Shown here: positions 53,847-62,510 of the stretch, in pieces | How the letters are laid out: the number at the start of each line of letters is the position of its first letter | Position numbering within the stretch: the stretch's first letter is position 1 | Assembly: GCF_030317105.1 (NCBI RefSeq) | Contig: NZ_JASZYG010000005.1 | Span: 248,001 to 312,000 of the forward strand | Direction: 5' to 3' | DNA length: 64,000 bases | DNA from: Variovorax brevis | GTDB taxonomy: Bacteria > Pseudomonadota > Gammaproteobacteria > Burkholderiales > Burkholderiaceae_C | Position numbers and translations under genes: made by a program | The notes under the pieces: generated by a model | The model's database searches: none | Told to the model about the DNA's origin: nothing | What the model saw: the letters and a program-made list of their open reading frames with translations, nothing else

Positions 53847-55046
53847 TCAGCCGCGTTCGACGCGCAGCAGGCAGGAAAAGGACAGCACGCCGATCGCCGC
53901 CGCGGCGAGGAACAGCGCCTGCAGGCTGGCACCCGCATCGAGCAGCAAGCCAGCCAGCAGCGGCCCGACCGCCAGGCCGGCGCCGATGACGAAGTTGAGC
54001 GAGGCGACAAGGCGTCCCGAGCCGTCGTGCTTTGCCACCGCAGCAAGGATGAAAGGCAGCACGAAGGTCCAGGCGAACTTGAAGGCAAAGACCGTGGCCG
54101 CGTAGGCGAGCACCGTGGACCCGACGGACAGCCCCAGCAGCGAAGCGACGAGGATCGCGTAGCCCAGGAGCAGCATGGCCTTGCGTGCGAAGCGGCCGCC
54201 GATGTACGAGGCGCATGCAGCGCCGGCGATGCCCATCACGCTGGCGATGGCGAGCAGGTCGCCGTTGAGCCCGGCGCCGACGCCTGCAAGCTCGGCCGCC
54301 TTGCTGGCGAAGGTCCACACGCCACCGATCGCCACGTAGAAGGCCAGCACGCCGGCGATCGACAGCACGGCCATTGCGAGCCGGGTGCCGGCTCCGTCGG
54401 CCTTGGCGTGCGCGACATTCCCGCCGTTGCCGCCGTTGCCGCTGCCCTGACCGATCCCCGGGTCGAAGCCCCGGATCAACGGCGCGGCCAGCAGCGTCAG
54501 CACGGCCAGCGCAAAGTACAGCGCACGCAGCCCGAACGCCGCGAACAATTGCGGCAGGAGGTAGAGGCCAACGGCGCCGGCGACCAGTTGTCCGATCACC
54601 CACAGGCCATAGACGCGGTCGCGGTTCGCGCTGGCCGCGGCGCTGGTCATGCACAGCACCATCAGCGTGCCGCCGCCCAGCGCCGTGAGGGCGCGCAGCG
54701 CGAGCAGTACGGCGAAGTCGCCGGGCATCCACCACGCGGTGAGCAGGTTGCCCAAGCCGAGCAGCAACACCGCCACGGCCGCGACGCGCCGCGCATCGGC
54801 ACGGCCCAGCCACAGGAAGGACGGCAGGGTCGCGCAGCTGAAGGCGCCCAGCTCCACGAAGAAATAGGTGCCGATCTGCGATGCGCTCAGGCCCAGTTGG
54901 GCGCCCAGCTGCGCGGCCACCGCCGGCGCCACGAGCAACAGCAGCGGCGTGATGGCCGCGAAGACGACGAGCGACACCAGCGTGGATGCGGTGAATCCGC
55001 GACCGGAAGCGAGCGGGGGGAGCGGCAGGGCATGCATGCTTTTCAT
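53847..55046 (-). CDS. MFS transporter
   Basis: 399 residues with twelve hydrophobic segments in two halves. SLVVFAAITPLLLLVAPAVAA begins the first; a loop with GSGNGGNGGN sits between the halves; no motif A of drug exporters is strong. The ATG at 55046 (MKSMHALPLPPLASG) begins the co-directional pair with the deacetylase-like gene. Probably imports or exports the deacetylase substrate or product. The LuxR-type gene is divergent across 311 bases. Confidence 0.88.
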   Translation of the reverse strand: MKSMHALPLPPLASGRGFTASTLVSLVVFAAITPLLLLVAPAVAAQLGAQLGLSASQIGTYFFVELGAFSCATLPSFLWLGRADARRVAAVAVLLLGLGNLLTAWWMPGDFAVLLALRALTALGGGTLMVLCMTSAAASANRDRVYGLWVIGQLVAGAVGLYLLPQLFAAFGLRALYFALAVLTLLAAPLIRGFDPGIGQGSGNGGNGGNVAHAKADGAGTRLAMAVLSIAGVLAFYVAIGGVWTFASKAAELAGVGAGLNGDLLAIASVMGIAGAACASYIGGRFARKAMLLLGYAILVASLLGLSVGSTVLAYAATVFAFKFAWTFVLPFILAAVAKHDGSGRLVASLNFVIGAGLAVGPLLAGLLLDAGASLQALFLAAAAIGVLSFSCLLRVERG

Positions 55047-55268
55047 GGCGTTGAATCGGTGCTTGGTTGGCGGGCGGGCTGCCCGGATCGGCTCGCATTG
55101 TGGAAAGCGGACTGCGCGATGCACAGACGTTCAAGTGGACGCTGCGGTAAACCCGCAGGCCGGCGCGGTGCCTCTGTGCGAACCGGGCGCGCAGGCGGGG
55201 CGCAGAACCGGCCGCGCTGCCCTGGAGCCCGTCAGCCCCGTTCATTTGGAGGGGCTGCCCGCACCGCC

Positions 55269-55297
55269 TTTCAAGTGCCGAAGGCGGCACGTATGAT
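55269..55297 (+). promoter_or_regulatory. putative luxR promoter with inverted repeat in the spacer
   Basis: TTTCAA (55269-55274), 17 bases, then TATGAT (55292-55297) resembles a sigma-70 promoter. GTGCCG-AAGG-CGGCAC (55275-55290), a six-base inverted repeat, fills the spacer and could bind the LuxR protein itself. The remaining 55047-55268 holds no gene and no other RNA that I can see, apart from another TTCAAGTG near 55129. Confidence 0.45.
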
Positions 55298-55357
55298 CAA
55301 AAACACCGATCCGACGCCCGCCTGCAGGGAGGCTGCCGGCACCCCAAAGGAGCACAG

Positions 55358-56479
55358 GTGAATCGCAGCGCAGACAACGGGCAGCAGAGGCAGCACCGCG
55401 ATCCGTACCTGGACATGCCGCCCGCCATCAGCCTCGACGAGTACGCCGGCACCCCGCTGGCGCCGCGCCGCGGCGACTTCGCCGGCCCCTTCGGCAGCGA
55501 CGGCAGGGCCGCGCGCGAACTCAGCCTGCTGCTGCTCGACCTCTATGCGCTGGCCCAACGCAGCGGCATCGGCGAGTTCGAGAACAGCTTCTTTCGCTGC
55601 CTGTCGGGCTATCTGCCCTTCGATGCCGGGTGGACTGGCGTGACCACGCTCACGACCACAGGCCCGGTGATCCACAACAGCTTCGTCTACGGCTTGCCCA
55701 GCGAGTTCTTCTCGAGCTGGCAAGCGGTGCGCGACTGCGATCCCCTGGTGGAGGGCATCGGTGGCCGCTATGGCAAGGCCTTCGCGATCTCGATCGTGGC
55801 GCCGGGCATTGCGCCGCGCTTTCGCGACTGGGCGGTCGGCTGGGGGCTGGCGCAGTTGATGGTGGTGTGCGTGCTCGACCAGCGCTTCGGGCTGGCCACC
55901 TTCCTGTCGGTCTACAGGCGCTCGCTCGACAAGCCCTTCAGTGCCGAAGACATGCAGCGCGTCGAAGACATGATGCCCCACCTGGCGGCGGCGCTGACCG
56001 TCAACCGGTCCTTCCGGCTGACGCATGAGCGCGGGGAGAGCAGCTCCGCGCCCACGCGCGCCATCTGCGACGGCTTCGGCGCGGTGCATCAGGCCGACAA
56101 GGCCTTCGAGACCTTGCTGCGCGGCGAATGGCCCGGCTACCATGGCCAGCACCTGCCACCCAACTTGCAGGAGTACCTGCACGCGCACGGCAACGGCAAG
56201 GCGGTCTACGTCGGCGAAACGCTGCGCATCGAATGCTCGCCCATCGCCGGGCTCTACCAACTGGAGGCCAGCCCGCGATCGCTGTTGGACCGCCTCAGCC
56301 CGCGCGAGCTGGCGGCCATCCGCTACTACGGCGAAGGCCTCTCGCACAAGGAAGTGGCGCAACGCATGGCGATTTCACCCACCACCGTGCGCCACTACGT
56401 GCGTTGCGCCTACAAGAAGCTGGGCATGCACGACAAGAGCGAGATTCCCTGGCTGCTGGGCCTGCAAGGCAAACGCTGA
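55358..56479 (+). CDS. LuxR family transcriptional regulator
   Basis: 373 residues starting at GTG 55358 after AAAGGAG. The N-terminal 250 residues form an unknown GAF-like sensor (FDAGWTGVTTLTTTGPVIHNSFVYG); the C-terminus is a LuxR helix-turn-helix (LSPRELAAIRYYGEGLSHKEVAQRMAISPTTVRHYVRCAYKKLGM). It is divergent from the MFS and deacetylase genes and probably controls them. No homoserine-lactone synthase nearby, so it may sense a metabolite or the acetylated substrate. Role inferred from position. Confidence 0.88.
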   Translation: MNRSADNGQQRQHRDPYLDMPPAISLDEYAGTPLAPRRGDFAGPFGSDGRAARELSLLLLDLYALAQRSGIGEFENSFFRCLSGYLPFDAGWTGVTTLTTTGPVIHNSFVYGLPSEFFSSWQAVRDCDPLVEGIGGRYGKAFAISIVAPGIAPRFRDWAVGWGLAQLMVVCVLDQRFGLATFLSVYRRSLDKPFSAEDMQRVEDMMPHLAAALTVNRSFRLTHERGESSSAPTRAICDGFGAVHQADKAFETLLRGEWPGYHGQHLPPNLQEYLHAHGNGKAVYVGETLRIECSPIAGLYQLEASPRSLLDRLSPRELAAIRYYGEGLSHKEVAQRMAISPTTVRHYVRCAYKKLGMHDKSEIPWLLGLQGKR

Positions 56480-56548
56480 AGGATCGTCGACAACGGAAGT
56501 CAAGGTACGTCGCCGACGCCGGGTCCCTTGCCCGGCTCGCCGGCCACT

Positions 56549-56818
56549 TCAGTACTTGATCTCCCGTTTTTCCTGACGACCGTCCTGCTTGGTATCGCGC
56601 TTGTCGTGTCGGCACGCGGCGTTGCTTTGCTGGTTCGCCTGTCTGCAGTCGACTTTGTTCGAACGCGCTTCCTGCTTGGCGTTCTGATTGGCCGACCTGC
56701 CCTCCTGTCGCTGCTGCGATTGATTGGTTGCCAGCGCCGTGCCCGACAGGGCGAGAAGGCTGCCCGCGGCGAGCAGTTGGACTGCCCGGCCCCAGCGTAC
56801 TTTTCCCGAATCGATCAT
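56549..56818 (-). CDS. small exported Gln/Lys/Arg-rich protein
   Basis: 89 residues with a signal peptide (AVQLLAAGSLLALSG up to ALATN) and a mature hydrophilic part rich in Q, N, R and K (QSQQRQEGRSANQNAKQEAR). Two in-frame ATGs lie six bases apart; AGGAG fits the second, 56818, at seven bases. Cysteines in VDCRQANQ and AACRHDK could make one disulfide. No known family. It begins the group of exported low-complexity proteins continuing to 58450. Confidence 0.6.
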   Translation of the reverse strand: MIDSGKVRWGRAVQLLAAGSLLALSGTALATNQSQQRQEGRSANQNAKQEARSNKVDCRQANQQSNAACRHDKRDTKQDGRQEKREIKY

Positions 56819-56994
56819 TTGCATGCTCCTCTTGTTTCGCACGGGGGATCCGTCTGCGAATGCTTCGCGCTGGCCGGTGCGTCGATCGCACTGGCAAGCG
56901 CAAGGTCCACTTCAACGAAGCGCAGCATCGCCTCCATGAGCGCTTCGCGAACTACCCGGCGAGCTCGGCTTCATGCCGGCGCCGGGGCACGCCC

Positions 56995-57624
56995 CTAATA
57001 CGGGGCATTGACCACGACGAACTGCGATCCTTGTGGCTGGTACCAGGTGCCTCCGCATTGCTGGTAGACCATGCCGCCGTAGTTCACCGGGACACAGCTG
57101 GGCGGCACAGACGGGACCATCGAGCCGATCACGGCGGAGGTCACGGCGACCGCGGCGCCGACGGCCACGGCGCCAGCGACCGGGTGATAGTCGTTGTCCC
57201 AGCCGCCACAGCAGTTGCCGCTGGCATTCACGTTGACGTTCCGGTTCACGTTGACGTTCTGGTTGACGTTGACGTTGGTGTTGCGGTTCGCATTGACGTT
57301 GGTGTTCCGGTTGGCATTGGCATTGGTGGCGCGGTTGCTGTTGACGCTGTTGGCGCTGGAACTGCGAACATCATTGGTGCGGGCGTCGGCCCTGTTGGGG
57401 TTGGCCTGCGCGGCTTGTCTGCCGCCACCACCCGCAGCACCCGCGCGAGCACCGCCTCCGCCGCCGCCTCCACCTGCGCGAGCACCGCCACCACCACCAT
57501 GGGCTGCGGCACGTCCACCGCCGCCTTCCCGACCAGCGGCCTGCGCCGCGGGGGTCAGTGCGAAGCTGGCCAGAACGAGGGCAGCCAGTGGGACCGCCAG
57601 CAACTTGTCGAATGATCCGTTCAT
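56995..57624 (-). CDS. exported glycine- and asparagine-rich protein
   Basis: 209 residues: a signal peptide to about residue 28 (PAAQAAG), a Gly-rich block (GGGGGARAGGGGGGGGARAG), an Asn repeat block of NVN/NRN units (about 80-135), and a C-terminal domain with a hydrophobic helix (GAVAVGAAVAVTSAVIGSMV) and two Cys with YQQCGGTWYQPQ. Such C-termini occur in surface or exopolymer proteins that stay membrane-linked. It ends 10 bases before the DUF2092 gene stop-to-start interval (57625-57634), so both probably share one mRNA. Function unknown. Confidence 0.75.
   Translation of the reverse strand: MNGSFDKLLAVPLAALVLASFALTPAAQAAGREGGGGRAAAHGGGGGARAGGGGGGGGARAGAAGGGGRQAAQANPNRADARTNDVRSSSANSVNSNRATNANANRNTNVNANRNTNVNVNQNVNVNRNVNVNASGNCCGGWDNDYHPVAGAVAVGAAVAVTSAVIGSMVPSVPPSCVPVNYGGMVYQQCGGTWYQPQGSQFVVVNAPY
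57225..57360 (-). repeat. short tandem repeat coding for Asn-Val/Asn-Arg units
   Basis: Six-base-type units reading GTTGAC and variants on the plus strand encode about 20 Asn-x pairs within the gly/asn-rich protein. The copies are imperfect. They may expand or contract, changing the length of the surface stalk. Confidence 0.7.
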
Positions 57625-57634
57625 GGTCGTTCTC

Positions 57635-58450
57635 CTAGTTGGTCTTCGCCGGAACAAATTCGATCTTCTTTGCCCCCTTCGGCGGCGCGAACTTGAAGCT
57701 TGTCTGGTTGAAAGGCGGCTTCAGGTCCCAGTCCATGAGGCTGACCGATTGGGGGCGGGCCTCGTCGGCACGATTGGTGATCACGAGCTTGCGCGGCAAT
57801 GGCTTTGTGCCACTTGCAATCCATATCTGCCAATCGAAATCGCCCTGGCGAAACGCGTAGTGGTCGCAGGGAACATTGCCGACGAGATCCGGCCCGGCAT
57901 TCATGGCCGACTCGATCTTGTCCACCGGCGCAGCCGGGGTGCCCCAAAGGAACAGGTCGGCCAACGGAATTTCAACGCCGTAGCGCTCTTCCAGCTTGCT
58001 GACCAGGTCGCTGTTCGACCCCGCGAAGTCCACCGACGAGTAGTACTTCAGCGCAGGAAAGTAGAGCGTCGCAGTCTTGCCGTCAAAGACGAGTTCGCGA
58101 TCGGAGCGAATGGTGTGCATGCGGGCGCGCAGCTTGTCCGGTCGCTGCACGTCCACGGTGGCAGACGCGGTGTGCAGCAATTTCTGGCCGTCGACCAGAA
58201 CGCGCTCGCCCGTCAGCGAGGTCGTCGTACGGAAGCGCTGCAAGGTCTGCAAGTAGGCCCCCATGTCCTTGAGTGCCTGGATCGACGCCGGATCGACGGC
58301 ATTCGCGGCGGGTGCAGCGGGTGCAGCGGGTGCAGCGGGTGCAGCGGGTGCTGCTGGCGCCGCCGTGCCTGCCGGCGCCGTTTGTGCGACGACGACAGGC
58401 GCCGCCAGCGACAAGGCCAGCACGGCCGATGTGAGTCCTGCAATTTTCAT
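57635..58450 (-). CDS. DUF2092 family exported protein
   Basis: 271 residues. Signal peptide to about residue 22 (VVVAQT), then an AAP-repeat linker (residues about 28-50), and a DUF2092 domain: ALKDMGAYLQTLQRFRTTTSLTGERVL, KLRARMHTIRSDRELVFDGKTATLYFPALKYYS and DHYAFRQGDFDWQIWIASGTKPLPRKLVITN. The fold is LolA/LolB-like, beta-rich with a hydrophobic cavity, and probably handles a lipid or polymer in the periplasm. It is upstream of the Asn-rich gene on the same strand. Known only as a domain of unknown function. Confidence 0.88.
   Translation of the reverse strand: MKIAGLTSAVLALSLAAPVVVAQTAPAGTAAPAAPAAPAAPAAPAAPAANAVDPASIQALKDMGAYLQTLQRFRTTTSLTGERVLVDGQKLLHTASATVDVQRPDKLRARMHTIRSDRELVFDGKTATLYFPALKYYSSVDFAGSNSDLVSKLEERYGVEIPLADLFLWGTPAAPVDKIESAMNAGPDLVGNVPCDHYAFRQGDFDWQIWIASGTKPLPRKLVITNRADEARPQSVSLMDWDLKPPFNQTSFKFAPPKGAKKIEFVPAKTN
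58311..58355 (-). repeat. 9-base tandem repeat, four perfect units and one variant
   Basis: GGTGCAGCG repeats four times exactly (58311-58346) and a fifth is GGTGCTGCT. In the DUF2092 gene the unit adds one Ala-Pro-Ala triplet, so changes in number preserve frame and alter linker length. Confidence 0.85.
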
Positions 58451-58584
58451 GTCGGCTCCTTTGGGCGCTGAACAGCAAATCAAGCTGAACAACAGCAGCA
58501 TGCGCGCTCGATTCGTGCAGCGCATTGACGATTATCAACCGCGATGCTCACGCGCGGCGCATGGAGAGAGCCGCAGGCGATGGA

Positions 58585-59562
58585 TCAATCCACTTTGGCG
58601 CCCGACACCTGCACCAGCTTCTGGATCACCGGCCCGCTCGCCTCGAAGTTCTTCCTGAACTCCGCCGAGCTGTTGCCCATGGCCACGAGGCCGAAGGCCT
58701 GGAAGCGGGCCTTCATGGCGGCGGTTTGCGTCGCGGCGCGGGCTTCCTTTTCAAGCCTTGCGAGGATGGCCGGTGGCGTCTTGGCAGGCGCCGTCAGCAT
58801 CACGCCGCCCAGCGGCTTGAACTCTTCATCGGTGAAGCCCGCTTCCGCCATCGTCGGCACGTTGGGCAACTCCGACAGGCGCTTCTCGCCGATGATGGCC
58901 AGCGGGCGCAGGCTGCCGCTCGCGATGTGCGGCGCCATCGTGCCCAGCGTGCCGATGCCCATCGGGATCTGGCCGGCGATCATGTCCTGGATCATCGGCG
59001 CCTCGCCCTTGTAGGCGACGTGCGTCATGTCCAGCTTGCGCGATTCACTCAAATGCGCGTTGAGCAGGTGGCTCGACGATCCGACGCCGAACGATCCGTA
59101 GTTGACCTTGCCCTTGTTGGCTTGCGCCCAGGCCACGAACTCCTTCATGTTGCGCGCGGGCACGTCCTTGTTGACGGCGAACACCAGGCTGGCCGAGCAG
59201 ATCTCGGTGATGAAGGCGAAGTCGCGCCGCACGTCATAGGGCACCTTCGCGAACATGTACTGCGCGTAGTAGATCGGCGTGGCGTGCGACATGAAGATCG
59301 TGTAGCCGTCCGGCTGCGCGCGCGCCACGATGGACGCGCCGAGCATGCCCGAGGCACCCGGCTTGTTGTCGACGATGACGGTCTGCTTCAGGCTCTTGCC
59401 CAGTTCGTCGGCCAGCACGCGTGCCAGCACGTCGGTCGCGCCCGCGGGCGGCGCGGGCACGACGATGGTGATGGGCCGCGTCGGGTAGTCCTGGGCGATG
59501 GCGTGCGCGCCGCACGCGAGTGCGGCGACGGCGATGAGGGCCTTGCTGATGAGATGGCGCAT
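58585..59562 (-). CDS. Bug/TctC tripartite tricarboxylate transporter receptor
   Basis: 325 residues. Signal peptide ends AHAIAQ. YPTRPITIVVPAPPAGATDVLARVLA and VDNKPGASGMLGASIVARAQPDGYTIFM are the family motifs. It lies 76 bases after the feruloyl-CoA-synthase-like gene and is the last of the second acyl-CoA operon. It probably binds the aromatic or related acid activated by that ligase. The start ATG 59562 is set by the signal peptide. No TctA/TctB genes are in the window. Confidence 0.93.
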   Translation of the reverse strand: MRHLISKALIAVAALACGAHAIAQDYPTRPITIVVPAPPAGATDVLARVLADELGKSLKQTVIVDNKPGASGMLGASIVARAQPDGYTIFMSHATPIYYAQYMFAKVPYDVRRDFAFITEICSASLVFAVNKDVPARNMKEFVAWAQANKGKVNYGSFGVGSSSHLLNAHLSESRKLDMTHVAYKGEAPMIQDMIAGQIPMGIGTLGTMAPHIASGSLRPLAIIGEKRLSELPNVPTMAEAGFTDEEFKPLGGVMLTAPAKTPPAILARLEKEARAATQTAAMKARFQAFGLVAMGNSSAEFRKNFEASGPVIQKLVQVSGAKVD

Positions 59563-59638
59563 GGGTTTCTTGTCTCCGGTTTCATGAATGGGGTCAGGGC
59601 TGCCTTGCGCAGTGCGCGCGGACTTCCTCGGCGTCGGC

Positions 59639-61522
59639 TCAGCGCGTCGTCGCGATGTGCGGGCCGGGCCGGTCGCCGAACAGTTCGTCCACCAGATGCG
59701 CGCGGCGCGAGCGCGTGGTGGACTGGTTGACGTAGCCCTTGTCGGCAATCTCGTTGGCGTCCATCGAGGGTGGCTCGGCCATCAGCATCAAGCGCTCGAC
59801 GCGCAGGCTGGCGCTGCCGGTGTCCTTGCGCAGACGTTCGCTGATGGCGGCGACGAGCCCGGGGTGAACCGACAACTCGGCGGCACTGAGTCCTGCGAGT
59901 TCGGGCATCAGCCGCTGGCAGGCCGCCACGTTCGGCCATGCGAGCGCCGCAACGTAGTTCTGGTCGTGCCCGCAGATCACCGCATCGGTGATGAGTGGCG
60001 TGCAGCGCTCGACGAGGCCCAGGCGAATCGAGCCGGTGCGCACCCACGTGCCGTTGACGAGCTTGAAGTCTTCCGCCACGCGGCCATCGAAGCGCATGCC
60101 CTTGGCAGGGTCTTCCATGTCCACCAGGCGCACGGCGTCGCCGAGCTTGAAAAAGCCTTCCTCGTCGAACGCGGCCGCGGTGAGGTCGGGCCGTGCCACA
60201 TAGCCGGTGAAATTGTGGGCGCCGCGCACGCGGATCTCGTAGCGGTCGCCGTCCAGCGGCACCAGCTTGATCTCGGTGCCGGGCGCCGGCGCGCCGATGT
60301 TGCTCAGGTCGTCGCTGGCCCAGTTGCGATAGGTGCCGACGCCGGTGGTCTCGGTTGAAGCCAGGCCGGTACCGAACACGATGCGCTCGCCGACGGTGCG
60401 CTCGGCCATGCGCTGGATGCGTTCGTTCACATCCTTGGGCAGGCTCGCGCCGCCGTAGCCGAAGTTGATGACGCGCGCAAACAGGCTGCGCGCGAGCTGC
60501 GGGTCGCGCTCCAGTTCTGCCGCGAGCATCGTCCATGCGGACGGCACGCTGGTCAGCAGCGTCGGCGAGATCTCGCGCAGGTTGCGCACCGTGCGATCGA
60601 ACATCCCGGGCAGCGGCCTGCCGTCGTCGATGTAGTGCGTGGCGCCGAGCAACACCGAACGGCCGAGGTTGAGCACGCCGCCGAGCGCATGGTGCCAGGG
60701 CAGCCAGTCGAGGAAGACCGGCGGTTCATCCTCGGCCAGCTTCGCGAACATGTTCGAGAGGTTGGCCGCGCAGGCTTGCAGGTTGCTGTAGCTGACGGGC
60801 ACGCCCTTGGGGACGCCCGTCGAGCCGGAAGTGAAAAGAACCTTGGCGACGTCGTCGTTCTTGATCGCCGCGTGCGCCGCGGCAACCTTGTCGCGACGCT
60901 GCCCTGTGAGTTCGGCGTCTGACAACGCCTTCCATGCGTGCTGGCCCGGCCCGGCGCCGTTCACGGCGATGACGGGCACGTCGGCGCAGCCCAGCGCCGC
61001 AATGGCGCGCTGGAACGTGGCTGCGTCCTGCACGAAAAGGGCTGCGGGCGGTACGAGTTCGCACACGCCTTTGAGGCGCGCGAAGTCGCTGCTCAGCAGC
61101 GAATAGGCCGGCGACACCGGCGCGACCGGCACGCCCACGTATTCCGCCGCCATCGTCAGCACGAGTTGCTCGAGCGAGTTCGGCGACAGGATCACCAGCG
61201 GCTTGCCCTGGCCCAGGCCCATCTCGAGCAAGGCGGCGCCCACCGCTTGCACTTGTTGCCACATGCGCCGCCAGGTGATGCGCTTCCATTCGCCGCCTTG
61301 CGCATCGCGCTCGCAAAACGCCGGCACGTCGCCGCGCTTGCTTGCCCAGTGCGGGATGAAGCCGGCAAAGCCGGTGCGCCCTGTCGGCTGGGGTGTGATG
61401 GGCGAACGCAGGATCAGCGTGCCATCCGCGCGCCGTTCGCAGACGGCCTTGCGGATGTCGTAGGGCACCGGCCGGTAGCGCACGGGGGAGGGTGCAAGGG
61501 CTTCGGTGGCGAGGGTGGTCAT
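59639..61522 (-). CDS. feruloyl-CoA synthase-like AMP-dependent acid-CoA ligase
   Basis: 627 residues, longer than usual FadD-like ligases and like feruloyl-CoA synthase (Fcs). The N-terminal RYRPVPYDIRKAVCERRADGTLILRSP is typical, LFTSGSTGVPKGVPVSYSNL is the P-loop, FGTGLASTETTG the A5 motif, FFKLGDAVRLVDMEDPAKGMRFDGRVAEDFKL the A7-A8 hinge. It activates an aromatic (cinnamate or benzoate type) acid with ATP and CoA. An inverted-repeat hairpin lies in the 128 bases between it and the upstream SDR gene. Acid identity not shown. Confidence 0.9.
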   Translation of the reverse strand: MTTLATEALAPSPVRYRPVPYDIRKAVCERRADGTLILRSPITPQPTGRTGFAGFIPHWASKRGDVPAFCERDAQGGEWKRITWRRMWQQVQAVGAALLEMGLGQGKPLVILSPNSLEQLVLTMAAEYVGVPVAPVSPAYSLLSSDFARLKGVCELVPPAALFVQDAATFQRAIAALGCADVPVIAVNGAGPGQHAWKALSDAELTGQRRDKVAAAHAAIKNDDVAKVLFTSGSTGVPKGVPVSYSNLQACAANLSNMFAKLAEDEPPVFLDWLPWHHALGGVLNLGRSVLLGATHYIDDGRPLPGMFDRTVRNLREISPTLLTSVPSAWTMLAAELERDPQLARSLFARVINFGYGGASLPKDVNERIQRMAERTVGERIVFGTGLASTETTGVGTYRNWASDDLSNIGAPAPGTEIKLVPLDGDRYEIRVRGAHNFTGYVARPDLTAAAFDEEGFFKLGDAVRLVDMEDPAKGMRFDGRVAEDFKLVNGTWVRTGSIRLGLVERCTPLITDAVICGHDQNYVAALAWPNVAACQRLMPELAGLSAAELSVHPGLVAAISERLRKDTGSASLRVERLMLMAEPPSMDANEIADKGYVNQSTTRSRRAHLVDELFGDRPGPHIATTR

Positions 61523-61559
61523 GTTGTCTTGTCTCCGGAAACTCTTTTGATCGACTGCG

Positions 61560-61640
61560 GCAGCGGGGTCAATCGATGCCCCCGCTGCGATCCCCACTAT
61601 GGAGACGCCGAGCCACATGGGTGGCCTTGTTCGGCGTCTC
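61560..61640. repeat. two intergenic inverted repeats (RNA hairpins)
   Basis: GCAGCGGGG (61560-61568) pairs with CCCCGCTGC (61580-61588). GAGACGCCGA (61602-61611) pairs with TCGGCGTCTC (61631-61640), and within it GCCAC/GTGGC (61612-61616, 61621-61625). No T-run follows either on either strand, so they are not standard terminators. They fall inside the transcript between the SDR and the ligase gene and may modulate mRNA stability. Confidence 0.65.
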
Positions 61641-61650
61641 GCAAGCCGCG

Positions 61651-62475
61651 TTACTGCGGCGAGCCAGCCACCGCCACGACCTGGCCGGTGATGTAGTTCG
61701 ACTCGGGCAGGCAGAACAGGTACACCGCGCCTGCTGCTTCTTCCGGCGTGCCGCCACGGCCCAGCGGGTTGCGCTGTGCGTGCGACTTCAGCAGTTCGGG
61801 GTTCAGGCCCACGCGGATGTCGCGGCCTTCGATGTTCACCGTGGCGCCGGCCTTGGCGTCGGCGTTCGTCATGCGGGTGTGGATCAGGCCGAAAGCCACC
61901 GCGTTGACGTTGACCTTGAAGCGACCCCACTCACGGCTGAGCGCGCGCGTCATGCCGATCACGCCGGCCTTGGCCGACGAATAGTTCATCTGGCCGGCGT
62001 TTCCGTTGAGCGCCGAAGTCGACGACACGTTGACCACCTTGCGATGCACTTCGATGCCCTTTTCCGCGTCGGCGGCGGCTTGTGCCTTGATGACCGGATA
62101 GGCCGCGCGCAGGATGCGGAAGGGCGCCGTCAGGTGGCAGTCCATGATGGCGTACCACTGCTCGTCCGTCATGCGCTGGATCACGTCGTCCCAGGTGAAG
62201 CCGGCGTTGTTCACGATGATGTCGATGCCACCGAAGCTGTCGACCGCCGTCTTGATGTAGCGCTCGGCGAAGTCCGGTGCGCTGACGTTGCCGGCGCAGG
62301 CCACGGCCTCGGCGCCGCTCTTCTTCAGCAGCTCGACCGTCTCTTGCGCCGGATCGGCGTCGAGGTCATTGACGACGATGCGTGCGCCCTGGCTGGCGAG
62401 CTTCATCGCGATGGCCTGGCCGATGCCGCGGCCCGAACCGGTAACGAGGGCGACCTTGCCGTCGAGTGTTCCCAT
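61651..62475 (-). CDS. SDR family oxidoreductase (hydroxyacyl-CoA dehydrogenase-like)
   Basis: 274 residues: VTGSGRGIGQAIAMKLASQG, VVNDLDADP, VNNAGFTWDD, and the active site SSTSALNGNAGQMNYSSAKAG (Tyr-x3-Lys). The C-terminus LFCLPESNYITGQVVAVAGS is common to the group acting in acyl-CoA degradation. It lies between the MaoC genes and the ligase in the same direction. It should oxidise the 3-hydroxyacyl-CoA formed by the MaoC hydratases. Start ATG 62475. Confidence 0.9.
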   Translation of the reverse strand: MGTLDGKVALVTGSGRGIGQAIAMKLASQGARIVVNDLDADPAQETVELLKKSGAEAVACAGNVSAPDFAERYIKTAVDSFGGIDIIVNNAGFTWDDVIQRMTDEQWYAIMDCHLTAPFRILRAAYPVIKAQAAADAEKGIEVHRKVVNVSSTSALNGNAGQMNYSSAKAGVIGMTRALSREWGRFKVNVNAVAFGLIHTRMTNADAKAGATVNIEGRDIRVGLNPELLKSHAQRNPLGRGGTPEEAAGAVYLFCLPESNYITGQVVAVAGSPQ

Positions 62476-62510
62476 TTTGTGTATCTCCGAAAGAATGAAA
62501 GGGTGATGAG

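Noticed and set aside
53736-55361. 541-codon plus-strand open frame
   Set aside because: Antisense of the MFS carrier and part of the deacetylase gene, with low-complexity Arg/Gln/Glu content.
57225-57360. regular short repeats considered as a CRISPR array
   Set aside because: Units are about six bases without spacers of constant size, in frame within a secreted Asn-rich protein; no cas genes.
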